A DNA stretch of 64,000 nucleotides from SIAQ01 sp963767835 (lineage in GTDB: Bacteria; Planctomycetota; Planctomycetia; Gemmatales; Gemmataceae), in NCBI GenBank assembly GCA_963767835.1, contig CAVYFY010000025.1, forward strand, positions 138,658-202,657. Reading direction: 5' to 3'. Below are positions 44,288 through 53,148 of the stretch, one piece after another. Every line of letters starts with the position of its first letter. Within the stretch, counting starts at the first letter, position 1. The notes beneath the pieces are model-generated. The model saw only the letters and a list, made by a program, of their open reading frames with translations. It was not told where the DNA came from and did no database searches. A program made the translations under genes and the position numbers.

Positions 44288-45946
44288 CCCGGATATTTCA
44301 TCGTTTTGACGGAAGTTGGAATGGCGCGATGGCTCAAGGTTTGGTAGAGAAGGGAGTTAGCACACTTCCACTCCACTTGGCCAGGAGCCTTCGCGATGAC
44401 ACAGTGTAACGAAACACCCGTACCATTTACCAGCCTCGATCGTCGCAATCTCACTGCCGATTTTGCGGGCGGGTCCATCACCTCCGATGCCGGCGCACTG
44501 CTGCTCCGACAGGTCGATCAACAGCTCGGACTCATCGATGCCCTCAATCGTGTTATTCCCGATCCACGCCAGCCCGCCCTCATCCTGCATCCGCAGCGTG
44601 CTCTTTTGGCTCAGCGAATCTTCGCCATCGCTTGCGGCTACGAGGATCTCAACGATCATCAGCAGCTTCGCGACGATCCGCTCTGGCAAGCCGTTACCGA
44701 TCATCCCGGTCCCGACGACGCTCCCCAACTCGCCTCACCGCCCACCTTGTGCCGACTCGAAAATCGCGTTTCCCGCAAGACTCTCTTCCATATCTCCGCC
44801 GTACTCGTCGAAACCTTCATTAAGTCGTTTCACCTAGACCATCCCCAAGCCCCCGAAGAACTCATCCTCGATTTCGATGCCACCGACGACATCGTTCATG
44901 GCCATCAAGAGAAGCGTTTCTTCCACGGCTACTACGACAACTACTGTTTCCTGCCCCTCTACGTTCATTGCGGCGATCATCTCCTCGTCGCCTATCTGCG
45001 GCCTTCGAACATCGATGCCGCTCGGCACACGGGACCGATCTTGAAGCTTCTGGTCCAGCGGCTCCGTCGCGAATGGCCCAACGTCCGCATCGTGCTGCGC
45101 GGCGACAGCGGTTTCTGCCGACACCGCGTCATGAACTGGTGCGAGCGTAACGGCGTCTTTTATCTGCTCGGCCTGGCACGCAATCCGGTGTTGCAACGCA
45201 ACGTGCAATTTCAACTCGATCAGGTCGCCCAGCTACACGCCATCGACGGCCAGGCCTATCGCGTCTTCCATGAATTTCTCGACGCCGCCGGCACCTGGAG
45301 CCGACTGCGTCGCGTCATCGCCAAGGCCGAGTATCTGCCCGGAGCCAAGGACGGCAAAGCCAACCCGCGTTTCATCGTCACCAATCTCACGGACGATGGT
45401 CGTGAGTTGTATGAGGACAACTACTGCCAACGCGGCGACACCGAAAACCGCATCAAGGAACAACAGCTCGGCCTGTTCGCCGACCGCACGAGCTGCCATC
45501 GCTTCGTCGCCAATCAGTTCCGCGTGCTGTTGGCGGCGGCCGCGTATGTGTTGATCTCGCACCTGCGCCGCCACGCCCTGCGCAACACCGACCTGGAGCG
45601 AGCAGAGGTCGGCACCATCCGCTTGAAGCTCTTCAAGATTGCGCACTGGATTGTACGCAGTGTGCGACGGATCGTGGTGAAAATGTCGAGCAGTTACACC
45701 TGGCAAAGCCTTTTTCGCATCGTCGCGCAACGCTTGAGCGATACGCCACCGAACAGCGCCGAGCCAAGCCCCCAACTCAGTCCGTAACCAATCGGTCGAA
45801 GTCGTTCGCCGACCAAATCTGCAAGCCATGCAAAGGCCCGACACACTGGGGGAAGGGGGCAGTCCGCGCATTCAGCACCTCCACAAGCTTTCCCCGCGCA
45901 CGAGCCAAGATCCCATCCAGTCAGACGGCACGATGAAATATCCGGG
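44288..45946 (+). mobile_element. IS1380-family insertion sequence, complete
   Basis: A 1659-base element. Its ends are perfect 17-base inverted repeats (CCCGGATATTTCATCGT at 44288-44304, reverse complement at 45930-45946). It is flanked by the 4-base direct repeat CTAA (44284-44287 and 45947-45950), a target-site duplication. A single transposase gene fills the inside. The intact ends and duplication suggest recent insertion. Confidence 0.88.
44396..45787 (+). CDS. IS1380-family transposase
   Basis: A 463-residue DDE transposase typical of IS1380: start FTSLDRRNLTADFAGGSITS, ILDFDATDDIVHG holding the first catalytic Asp, IVLRGDSGFCRH holding the second, and a C-terminal RGDTENRIKEQQLG holding the Glu. 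The gene is full length, with CAGGAG before ATG 44396. It lies inside the inverted repeats, so the element could be active. Confidence 0.9.
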   Translation: MTQCNETPVPFTSLDRRNLTADFAGGSITSDAGALLLRQVDQQLGLIDALNRVIPDPRQPALILHPQRALLAQRIFAIACGYEDLNDHQQLRDDPLWQAVTDHPGPDDAPQLASPPTLCRLENRVSRKTLFHISAVLVETFIKSFHLDHPQAPEELILDFDATDDIVHGHQEKRFFHGYYDNYCFLPLYVHCGDHLLVAYLRPSNIDAARHTGPILKLLVQRLRREWPNVRIVLRGDSGFCRHRVMNWCERNGVFYLLGLARNPVLQRNVQFQLDQVAQLHAIDGQAYRVFHEFLDAAGTWSRLRRVIAKAEYLPGAKDGKANPRFIVTNLTDDGRELYEDNYCQRGDTENRIKEQQLGLFADRTSCHRFVANQFRVLLAAAAYVLISHLRRHALRNTDLERAEVGTIRLKLFKIAHWIVRSVRRIVVKMSSSYTWQSLFRIVAQRLSDTPPNSAEPSPQLSP

Positions 45947-46030
45947 CTAAACCTTGCCGACGTGGTTGCCTCTGGAACGAATCAAGAGCGAACCATGCAA
46001 CCCGCCGGCTCTCTTGAAAGGAAAAGCACC

Positions 46031-47563
46031 ATGGCGAAAATTCGCAACCGCGGCAACGGCGAAGGCAGCATCTTCAAGCGGCAGAACGGCGGCCCGTGGT
46101 ACATCGCATGGTATGATCACGCCGGCAAACGCCGGGAGCATTGCACCAAGACGACGGACAAAACGACGGCACAGCGCATTCTGGCGGACAAGCTGGCCGA
46201 CGTCGCCCTGCGCCGGGAAGGCATTATCGACGCGCGGCAAGAATCCCTGATCACCGAGGCCGGCAGGCAGATCGAAACGCACCTGGCCGACTTCGAAGCG
46301 ATGATGAAGGCCCGACAGTGTAGCGAAGATCATGTCAAGCGGACCCTCATGTTCATCCGCGAAGTCTGCGCAGCGGCCCGATTCGAGAAGCCGAGCGACA
46401 TCACGGCCGACGGTATGAACCGGCACATGGCCCGCATGCAGGCCGAGGAGAACGCGGCGCGCACGATCCAAGGCCGCGTCGTCGCAATGACGGCGTTCAC
46501 GCGCTGGCTGACCGATCATGCTAAGCTATCTCATGATCCTTTGCGGTGCGTCAAACGGCCGAGCGTCAAGACCAACCGCAAACTACGGCGGCGCATGTTG
46601 ACGCCGGCGGAATGGCCCTACTTGCGAGCGGCGACGCTGGCGAGCGGCCTGCGCGACGGCATGAACCCCCTGGAGCGCGTTGCCTTGTATGCCGTGGCGA
46701 TTCAGACCGGCCTGCGTTCAAACGAACTGCGGTCCCTCGCCAAGTCCGATTTGTTTCTGGCCGGCGGCAAGCCGTATGTTCGTTGCCGAGCCGAGACCGC
46801 GAAGAACGATCAAGGGGCACGACAGTACATTCAGGGGGACCTGGCCGCGGAGTTGCGGCGGATCGTCGCCACGAAGACCCCGACGGCACCCGTATTCACC
46901 ATGCCCGATGAATTTAGTGTTGCCGACATGCTTCGCGGTGACTTGGCCACGGCCCGCAAGCAGTGGCTTGACGAAGTGAACCACGATCGCGACGCTTACG
47001 CCAAACGAGAGGAAAGTGACTTCCTGGCCGTTGATAACCACGACGGCGAAACGCTCGATTTCCATTCGTTGCGGCATACCTGCGGCTCTTGGCTGGCGCT
47101 GCAAGGCGTTCACCCGAACGTCATCAAGACGGTCATGCGGCATTCGTCCATCACGCTAACGATGGACACATACGGTCATCTTCTCCCCGATCAACACGCC
47201 GACGCTATCGGCGGCATGATCAACATGGTCGCCGAGAGAACGCCTCTTGCAGCAACGGGAACCGCCGGGAAGCCCACAGACGCGCCCGCAGTAGGGACCG
47301 CAGTAGGAATGCCAAACGGTGCGATCGTGTGCGAATCGGTGCGAGCGGTTGAAGAATGCGCCGACGTGCTGCCGACCGTGGAATTTCCGCGGCCAAGTGG
47401 TGATGACAAGGCAAAAAACAAGGCGGAAATCAAATGGGCCCACTCGGATTCGAACCGAGAACCAAGGGATTATGAGTCCCCTGCTCTGCCGTTGAGCTAT
47501 AGGCCCGAAGCGTGGCTATTACCTTGTAGTATTGACTTCCCCTTTACCCTGCCTGCGCTATAG
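46031..47563 (+). CDS. Tyrosine integrase whose 3' end runs through a tRNA gene
   Basis: A 510-residue site-specific recombinase: N-terminal Arm-binding start (KIRNRGNGEGSIFKRQNGG), SAM-like domain to about residue 175, and catalytic domain with Arg in TGLRSNELRSL, HSLRHTCGSW (HxLR), a His in MRHSSITLTM and Tyr in MDTYGHLLP. The catalytic part ends near residue 400. The last about 40 residues (WAHSDSNREPRDYESPAL) are encoded by the antisense strand of the tRNA at 47435-47506 and flanking DNA, consistent with integration into that tRNA's 3' end. Confidence 0.85.
   Translation: MAKIRNRGNGEGSIFKRQNGGPWYIAWYDHAGKRREHCTKTTDKTTAQRILADKLADVALRREGIIDARQESLITEAGRQIETHLADFEAMMKARQCSEDHVKRTLMFIREVCAAARFEKPSDITADGMNRHMARMQAEENAARTIQGRVVAMTAFTRWLTDHAKLSHDPLRCVKRPSVKTNRKLRRRMLTPAEWPYLRAATLASGLRDGMNPLERVALYAVAIQTGLRSNELRSLAKSDLFLAGGKPYVRCRAETAKNDQGARQYIQGDLAAELRRIVATKTPTAPVFTMPDEFSVADMLRGDLATARKQWLDEVNHDRDAYAKREESDFLAVDNHDGETLDFHSLRHTCGSWLALQGVHPNVIKTVMRHSSITLTMDTYGHLLPDQHADAIGGMINMVAERTPLAATGTAGKPTDAPAVGTAVGMPNGAIVCESVRAVEECADVLPTVEFPRPSGDDKAKNKAEIKWAHSDSNREPRDYESPALPLSYRPEAWLLPCSIDFPFTLPAL
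47435..47506 (-). tRNA. tRNA with anticodon CAU (Ile2 or Met)
   Basis: A 72-base cloverleaf on the minus strand: acceptor GGGCCTA/TGGGCCC, D-stem GCTC/GAGC, anticodon stem GGGGA/TCCCT with loop CTCATAA (anticodon CAU), T-stem CTCGG/CCGAG with TTCGAAT, discriminator A. CCA is not encoded. The sequence looks closer to tRNA-Ile2 (lysidine-modified) than to elongator Met, but this cannot be settled here. Its 3' half overlaps the end of the integrase gene in the opposite direction. Confidence 0.88.
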
Positions 47564-47612
47564 ACAACCGTTTTGACAACCGCCACGCGACTTGGTTGTC
47601 ACGTAACGTTAA

Positions 47613-47692
47613 GGATTTTATCCGTTGTGCTCCGCGTGCAAAGGCTCACTGACGCGCTTTGGCGTGATGGCGGAGCACGACGGATAAAATCC
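47613..47692. repeat. 23-bp inverted repeat near the tRNA
   Basis: The arms 47613-47635 and 47670-47692 pair with one mismatch around a 34-base loop. The unit GGATTTTATCCGT begins each arm's outer end. Its position next to an integrase and tRNA makes a recombination-related role possible, but it may be another dispersed palindrome. Confidence 0.55.
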
Positions 47693-48209
47693 AGTTGGAC
47701 TGAACCGCGTCTCCCACCGCCGATTGCTATGGAGCTGGAATGCCGCGTTGGGTTGAATCTAGTCGGCAATCATTGCCGCTGTCAACCAATTTCCCGGCAA
47801 GGCGGGGAATCGTCAGGGCTCTGGCGTGGCGTTGGGAATCGGAATTCGACCGCGGAACCTCACTCGGCGCGCACCCCGGACGCGGGGCGGCAGAAAGGAT
47901 TTTGAAACGACTCCCCAAGGAAGGGTCGGCTACGACGTGTCGCCGACCGGCGCGGACAACGGTTCGACTCCGGGGCCGCACGCAAAAGGGGACATCTCCA
48001 CGCGCGGCAATAACTCGCCACGCGCCCGACGCACGCTGCCACACTGCGGACAATGCACCGATTCCATCGGCTCGATGGTTGTTGACGCGCTTCCTTGCCA
48101 TGCCTGTTGTTCGCGGTCTGGAGTAGGGCCACTTTCGCGGACTGGGAGGGGGCCACGGGGAGTTGCCAGGCGAGGCGGATGGGGCGTCAACAAGGAGGTG
48201 TGGCGACGG
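47693..48209. other. Gene-free flank with an IS21-like end motif
   Basis: The stretch has no gene I would defend. Near 48125-48160, after the istB stop in the minus direction, GGCCACTTT and a second GGCCAC occur close together, the kind of repeated motif found at IS21 ends. A similar pair occurs at 63700-63721. This sets a provisional left boundary for the IS21-like element. Confidence 0.4.
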
Positions 48210-49016
48210 TCATTTGTCGGTTGGTTCATCGCCGTCGCGGGGGATCCGATAGCTTTTGCCTTTCAGCTTGACGATCGTGGCTCCGTAGACGACGCGGTCC
48301 AGCATCGCCATCGCCAAGGGCGCGTCGCCGAGGTAGTCGGCCCAGGACTCGAAGTCGATGTTCGTCACCAGGGCGGTGCTGACGCGCTGGCTGCGGGCGT
48401 CGATGATCTTGTACCACAGGCTGGCGGCTTCTTTGCAGACAGCACGCTCGGTGCGGTCGAAGCCAAATTCGTCAATGATCAAAAGCGCGAACTTGGCGTA
48501 GAAGCGAACCCGATCGTGGATCGTCTGGTCCGCCAGTGCGGCGGTGAGGTCCGCCAAGAGTTCGCCGCTGGTGATGTAGCGGACGTGCTGTTCGAGCATG
48601 CAAGCAGCCAGGCCAATGCTCTGAATTAACCTGCTTTTTCCCAGGCCCGATTGTCCCACAAAAACGACGTTCTGTTTGCGACGGATGAAGTCGCCCTGGG
48701 CCAGGGCCTCGATCTTCAGACGTGGGATGCTCGGATTGAAGCTCCAATCGAAGGTGCTCAAGGGAAGCGCCTCGCGGAACTTGGCGGCGTTGATGAGGCG
48801 TTCGATGCGACGTTGTCGGCGCAGGCCTGCCTGATCGGCAAGCAGATGATGAAGGAAGTCCAGGTGCGACCAGCCGGCGTCCTGGGCTTTTTTGAGGGCC
48901 TCGTCGAGCTGTTCGGCGTTCACCGGGACACGCAAGGTCGCGAAGTCGGCGAGGATCTGGTCACGCAAGTTCGTCGGGTTCGCTTGGTTCTTCTTGTTTT
49001 TCTTGGGACGGCTCAT
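48210..49016 (-). CDS. istB: IS21-family helper ATPase IstB
   Basis: A 268-residue AAA+ ATPase: basic N-terminus (MSRPKKNKKN), helical domain, Walker A GQSGLGKSRL, Walker B FALLIIDEFGF and sensor region ALVTNIDFESW. IstB remodels target DNA for IstA. The frame is open to 49238, but ATG 49016 gives the usual family length. It overlaps the istA 3' end. Confidence 0.88.
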   Translation of the reverse strand: MSRPKKNKKNQANPTNLRDQILADFATLRVPVNAEQLDEALKKAQDAGWSHLDFLHHLLADQAGLRRQRRIERLINAAKFREALPLSTFDWSFNPSIPRLKIEALAQGDFIRRKQNVVFVGQSGLGKSRLIQSIGLAACMLEQHVRYITSGELLADLTAALADQTIHDRVRFYAKFALLIIDEFGFDRTERAVCKEAASLWYKIIDARSQRVSTALVTNIDFESWADYLGDAPLAMAMLDRVVYGATIVKLKGKSYRIPRDGDEPTDK

Positions 49017-50523
49017 CGCTGGTTTCCTCAGGCAAAAGGAGATGTTGGTAGTCGCTGGTCGGGCGTGGGCCGATCGGTTCGGCACGCAAACTCGGATCGA
49101 GCGCGTCCTTGTACAGTTCGGCCAGCTCATCCAAGAGCGGCTTGGGCTTGGCGATGGCGGCCAAGATGCGGCGCATGGCGGCCAGGGAGAAAGCGCCGAA
49201 ACGGACGGCACGCTCCAGCGCCTTGAGCACATCGCCACGCTGGTAATGCGCCAAGAGCGCCAGGAGCTGTTGCGCTTGCAGTTTGCCCTGGATTTGCTTG
49301 GCCAACAGGCCGTCGAGGAACTTCACCGCGATCGGCCCGAGTTCGCCGAAGCGCTGCTGCAGCAGCAAGGTGCGTTGGCCCGGATCGTCGGCGGGATGAT
49401 GGCTCTTGAGCAACCGGCGCACGTTGGTCTGGGTGCCGGGCACAAGCGGATGCCGGGCAATCTCTTCCAGGCCGATCGAGTAGATGATGACCTCGTCCTT
49501 GATGACACGCACCGGCAGCACCTGGCCGATGTACGACCACGGCACCGAATAGAAGTTCAACCGATAGGCGATGAAGCCTTCCACGTTGACGTGGCGATAG
49601 ACGACCAGGGCCGTGTCGAAGTCGCAGGTCGGCAAAGGCAGCAGGTGCGGTTGCTCGCGCTGGTGACGCTGGAGCGGCGATTCCTTGAAGTCACGCAAGA
49701 CCCGCACATCGGCTACGCTTTGCAACCACCACGCCGTCACTTCATTGAGATGTTCCAGCGTGTCGAAGGTGCGGCCGTTGAGCAAATTCGTTTCGACATA
49801 AAAGAATTTCCGCTCGACTTTTCCCGTTTGCGGCCGGCGGACACGGCACGCCTGCGGGCGGAAGCCGTGGTGCGTCGCGAAGGCAAGGAACTTGGGGTTG
49901 TACAAAGGGCCGTCGGCGTCCCGCCAGAGCACCACCGCCTTGAAGTTGTCGTACAGGCAGACGCGTGCGACGCCGCCCAGATGATGGAACGCATGGACGT
50001 GCTCACGCAGCGTCGTCAGCAGGTCCATCGACTCGACCCAGCGCAGGTATTGACGCCGCGAATAGCCGAGCAGGTAGCTGAACAGGTACACGCGCCGGCG
50101 GCCCTCGCGTGCGAAGTCGATGTCATAGACGCCATGGTCCATTTGTGCTTGCATCCCTTCCGACGTCTCAAAACGCGGCACCGGGGCCGGCGCGGGGCGT
50201 GGACGCAGGAGCCGGACGCGCTCGCGCACCACCGTGTATCCGCCGGTGTAGCCACGCGCACGCAATTCTTGCCAAGCACGCTCGACCGTCAAGTTCGGAT
50301 ACTTGGCCAGCAACTCCTTCAAGATCGGCTCAAAGGAATCGATGATGCTGCCACGCTTGCGCGCTCGGGGCGACAGCGCGGTTCGCCCGTCACGCTGCGC
50401 TTGCACGCGCTCGAGCGCTCGGTACACCGCGCCACGCGAGATGCCCAGTTCCTCGGCGATGGCACGCAGCGACATCCCACTCTGACGCCGTTGCACGATC
50501 TCGTGTCGCATTTCCTCGGTCAT
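48961..50523 (-). CDS. istA: IS21-family transposase IstA
   Basis: A 520-residue DDE transposase. N-terminal helix-turn-helix (MSLRAIAEELGISRGAVYRAL), then an rve integrase core with Asp in MDHGVYDIDFAREG, the second Asp in LYDNFKAVVL and Glu in GKVERKFFYVE. The C-terminal part (TALVVYRHVNVEGFIAYRLN) is a beta-barrel-like domain. A partial copy of its C-terminal half lies at 54810-55414. The ATG overlaps the stop of the ParB-like gene. Confidence 0.88.
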   Translation of the reverse strand: MTEEMRHEIVQRRQSGMSLRAIAEELGISRGAVYRALERVQAQRDGRTALSPRARKRGSIIDSFEPILKELLAKYPNLTVERAWQELRARGYTGGYTVVRERVRLLRPRPAPAPVPRFETSEGMQAQMDHGVYDIDFAREGRRRVYLFSYLLGYSRRQYLRWVESMDLLTTLREHVHAFHHLGGVARVCLYDNFKAVVLWRDADGPLYNPKFLAFATHHGFRPQACRVRRPQTGKVERKFFYVETNLLNGRTFDTLEHLNEVTAWWLQSVADVRVLRDFKESPLQRHQREQPHLLPLPTCDFDTALVVYRHVNVEGFIAYRLNFYSVPWSYIGQVLPVRVIKDEVIIYSIGLEEIARHPLVPGTQTNVRRLLKSHHPADDPGQRTLLLQQRFGELGPIAVKFLDGLLAKQIQGKLQAQQLLALLAHYQRGDVLKALERAVRFGAFSLAAMRRILAAIAKPKPLLDELAELYKDALDPSLRAEPIGPRPTSDYQHLLLPEETSDEPSQEKQEEPSEPDELA

Positions 50524-51434
50524 GGCATTTTCTCCCGTAGGCGATCCGGCCCCAGCACCAACTCCGCAACCGTGCTCGCCTGATCGCCGACGCGCGCCAA
50601 CAACGGCTGCAAAATCTCCCGATCGCTCGCTCCTAACTCGCGTTCATTCGGCGTCCGCAGCCAGTTCTCCACGCGCACCAGCGCTTCCAGGGCCTGCGTC
50701 AGATGTCGCGCCAGCCAGTTCCCCGCCCGGCTCAAACGCGGATCACGCAACGCCCTCGGCACGCCATGCACCAGCGCCAACGCCTCCCGCGGCTTCTGCA
50801 ACACGAACGCCGCCTGCTCCGAGCTGGCGCCTTGCAGCAGATCGATCACGCCGCTCACTTCCTGCGCCGTCAACGTCTCGCGACGCACCAGCGCCAAGAG
50901 TGCTTCCTGGTTGCCGGTCGGCAACCGTGTCAACTCCCGCGCCAAGGACGGCCCCACCAGGCCCAAACGCAAGTCCTCTTTCACCGACACGCTCAACTTC
51001 TCCAACAACGCCAGCCGTCGGCACACCCAACTCTTGTGCCGGCCCAGCAAATGCGCCGCCTCCACTTGCGTCATGCCGTCGTCACGCACCAGGCCTTGCA
51101 CCACCCACGCTTCCTCCAGTTCCCGCACCGGTCGCTGATCCCGATTCAGCCCGAGGATCGCCGCCTTCGCCGTCGGCTCATCCACTTCCAAAACACGCAC
51201 GCTCAAGCTCGGCATCACGCCAATCTGCCGCGCCGCCGCATGACGCTTGAAGCCGTCGATCAGTTCCAGACGCCCCTGGCGCACGCACGCTGCCACCGGC
51301 GACAACTGGCCCCAGCGCCGCAGCGACCCCGCCATTGCCTCCTCCGCTTCCGGATCTCCCAGACGATAACGCCGATAACGTTCCCCCAAGTCCGCCAACG
51401 CCACCGGCCGCGTGCTGCCATCGTGCCACTGCAT
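50520..51434 (-). CDS. ParB-like nuclease-fold and HTH protein in an IS21-like element
   Basis: A 304-residue protein. Residues 20-85 have the ParB N-domain pattern (LELIDGFKRHAAARQIG replaces the GERRxRA region), followed by a DNA-binding helix-turn-helix (MTQVEAAHLLGRHKSWVCRR) at about residues 120-145 and a helical C-terminus. ParB proteins bind parS sites and CTP; whether this one does is unknown. ATG 51434 follows GGAGAG; 51497 is the alternative start. It sits directly before istA and is copied in the palindrome. Confidence 0.72.
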   Translation of the reverse strand: MQWHDGSTRPVALADLGERYRRYRLGDPEAEEAMAGSLRRWGQLSPVAACVRQGRLELIDGFKRHAAARQIGVMPSLSVRVLEVDEPTAKAAILGLNRDQRPVRELEEAWVVQGLVRDDGMTQVEAAHLLGRHKSWVCRRLALLEKLSVSVKEDLRLGLVGPSLARELTRLPTGNQEALLALVRRETLTAQEVSGVIDLLQGASSEQAAFVLQKPREALALVHGVPRALRDPRLSRAGNWLARHLTQALEALVRVENWLRTPNERELGASDREILQPLLARVGDQASTVAELVLGPDRLREKMP

Positions 51435-51576
51435 GCGCGTACTCTCCACGGCCCCAAATATCGAAGAAGGGAAACGGGGACGCGAAATCGCTCTCACGCC
51501 GCCCGCTCCCTCCTCCGCTTCGGGGTCGGGGAACTTTACGCTCTGGGTGAATGAAAAAAAATCTGCAAAGACATGC

Positions 51577-51842
51577 TCACGACGTGTCCGGTGGCCGCGC
51601 TCGCTTCGTCACACGTTCACAACGTGGCCGACGACGCCGCGCTCGATAACGCGCTTCGCGATCCAGCACGCAACGCAAAGCCAAGCGGCACGCCACGCTG
51701 CAAAACCGCTGGCATGATTGTTCATGCGGCACCGTGAAAAGCTCGTAACAACCAGGCCGAGCGCACGGCCATCCCGAAAAATCTTCCTGCCCCGACGCAA
51801 TGCGCTGGCCCTCGCGCGGCGAAACAACAGCGCCGTAAACAA
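51577..51842 (-). CDS. Small cysteine-rich ORF, left arm of the palindrome
   Basis: The minus strand of the left palindrome arm encodes the same peptide as 51864-52145: CARPGCYELF, then RFCSVACRLALR and an Arg-rich tail, ending at 51577. The pairs of cysteines suggest a zinc-binding module. The start lies in the palindrome spacer and cannot be placed, so only the part in the arm is sure. It precedes the ParB-like gene. Confidence 0.5.
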
Positions 51843-51863
51843 GCGAAGCGCTATCGAGAGCGA

Positions 51864-52145
51864 GTGCGCGAGCGGCAGGCAGCGTCAGCTGACGCGGATT
51901 CGCCGCGCGAGGGCCAGCGCATTGCGTCGGGGCAGGAAGATTTTTCGGGATGGCCGTGCGCTCGGCCTGGTTGTTACGAGCTTTTCACGGTGCCGCATGA
52001 ACAATCATGCCAGCGGTTTTGCAGCGTGGCGTGCCGCTTGGCTTTGCGTTGCGTGCTGGATCGCGAAGCGCGTTATCGAGCGCGGCGTCGTCGGCCACGT
52101 TGTGAACGTGTGACGAAGCGAGCGCGGCCACCGGACACGTCGTGA
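51864..52145 (+). CDS. Small cysteine-rich ORF, right arm of the palindrome
   Basis: 93 residues from GTG 51864. The middle has CARPGC and FCSVAC, two cysteine pairs with the look of a zinc ribbon or treble clef, and the tail is Arg-rich and may bind nucleic acid. Without the GTG the frame opens further upstream into a basic stretch (KRYRERVRERQ). It would be the first gene of the second, inverted copy of the IS21-like module. I recognise no family. Confidence 0.45.
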   Translation: MRERQAASADADSPREGQRIASGQEDFSGWPCARPGCYELFTVPHEQSCQRFCSVACRLALRCVLDREARYRARRRRPRCERVTKRARPPDTS

Positions 52146-52287
52146 GCATGTCTTTGCAGATTTTTTTTCATTCACCCAGAGCGTAAAGTTCCCCGACCCC
52201 GAAGCGGAGGAGGGAGCGGGCGGCGTGAGAGCGATTTCGCGTCCCCGTTTCCCTTCTTCGATATTTGGGGCCGTGGAGAGTACGCGC

Positions 52288-53148
52288 ATGCAGTGGCACG
52301 ATGGCAGCACGCGGCCGGTGGCGTTGGCGGACTTGGGGGAACGTTATCGGCGTTATCGTCTGGGAGATCCGGAAGCGGAGGAGGCAATGGCGGGGTCGCT
52401 GCGGCGCTGGGGCCAGTTGGCGCCGGTGGCAGCGTGCGTGCGCCAGGGGCGTCTGGAACTGATCGACGGCTTCAAGCGTCATGCGGCGGCGCGGCAGATT
52501 GGCGTGATGCCGAGCTTGAGCGTGCGTGTTTTGGAAGTGGATGAGCCGACGGCGAAGGCGGCGATCCTCGGGCTGAATCGGGATCAGCGACCGGTGCGGG
52601 AACTGGAGGAAGCGTGGGTGGTGCAAGGCCTGGTGCGTGACGACGGCATGACGCAAGTGGAGGCGGCGCATTTGCTGGGCCGGCACAAGAGTTGGGTGTG
52701 CCGACGGCTGGCGTTGTTGGAGAAGTTGAGCGTGTCGGTGAAAGAGGACTTGCGTTTGGGCCTGGTGGGGCCGTCCTTGGCGCGGGAGTTGACACGGTTG
52801 CCGACCGGCAACCAGGAAGCACTCTTGGCGCTGGTGCGTCGCGAGACGTTGACGGCGCAGGAAGTGAGCGGCGTGATCGATCTGCTGCAAGGCGCAGCTC
52901 GGAGCAGGCGGCGTTCGTGTTGCAGAAGCCGCGGGAGGCGTTGGCGCTGGTGCATGGCGTGCCGAGGGCGTTGCGTGATCCGCGTTTGAGCCGGGCGGGG
53001 AACTGGCTGGCGCGACATCTGACGCAGGCCCTGGAAGCGCTGGTGCGCGTGGAGAACTGGCTGCGGACGCCGAATGAACGCGAGTTAGGAGCGAGCGATC
53101 GGGAGATTTTGCAGCCGTTGTTGGCGCGCGTCGGCGATCAGGCGAGCA
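52288..53148 (+). pseudogene. Second ParB-like gene, inverted copy, truncated
   Basis: This copy follows the first ParB-like gene except for one change (GQLAPVA for GQLSPVA) until a missing C at about 52893 (GGCGCAGC for GGCGCCAGC) shifts the frame. The remaining C-terminal part is found in another frame and is cut at 53148, 19 codons before the first copy's end. There is no complete istA after it. Confidence 0.8.

Larger units (their letters stand above)
48125..51840 (-). mobile_element. IS21-like element with a ParB-like gene and a small cysteine-rich ORF
   Basis: Genes in order on the minus strand are a small cysteine-rich ORF, a ParB-like gene, istA and istB. ParB-like and istA overlap by 4 bases (ATGA), istA and istB by 56, so all are probably cotranslated. 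The left end is provisional (GGCCACTTT motifs near 48125-48160); the right end is uncertain because of the palindrome. No target duplication is visible. The istA/istB pair is intact, so mobility is plausible. Confidence 0.65.
50573..53148. repeat. Giant palindrome of about 1.25 kb per arm
   Basis: Bases 50573-51823 and 51899-53148 are near-perfect reverse complements, with a 75-base spacer at 51824-51898. Each arm carries the small cysteine-rich ORF and most of the ParB-like gene. The right arm has a one-base deletion near 52893 and a few substitutions, and ends abruptly at 53148 against a recombinase fragment. Such palindromes are hard to replicate stably and to assemble. Confidence 0.85.

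Noticed and set aside
47564..48209. Several frames of 90-130 codons between the tRNA and istB
   Set aside because: They are Arg- and Pro-rich, overlap each other on both strands and lack ribosome sites.
48892..50583. A 563-codon plus-strand frame
   Set aside because: It is antisense to istA, which shows a full transposase with overlapping partner genes.
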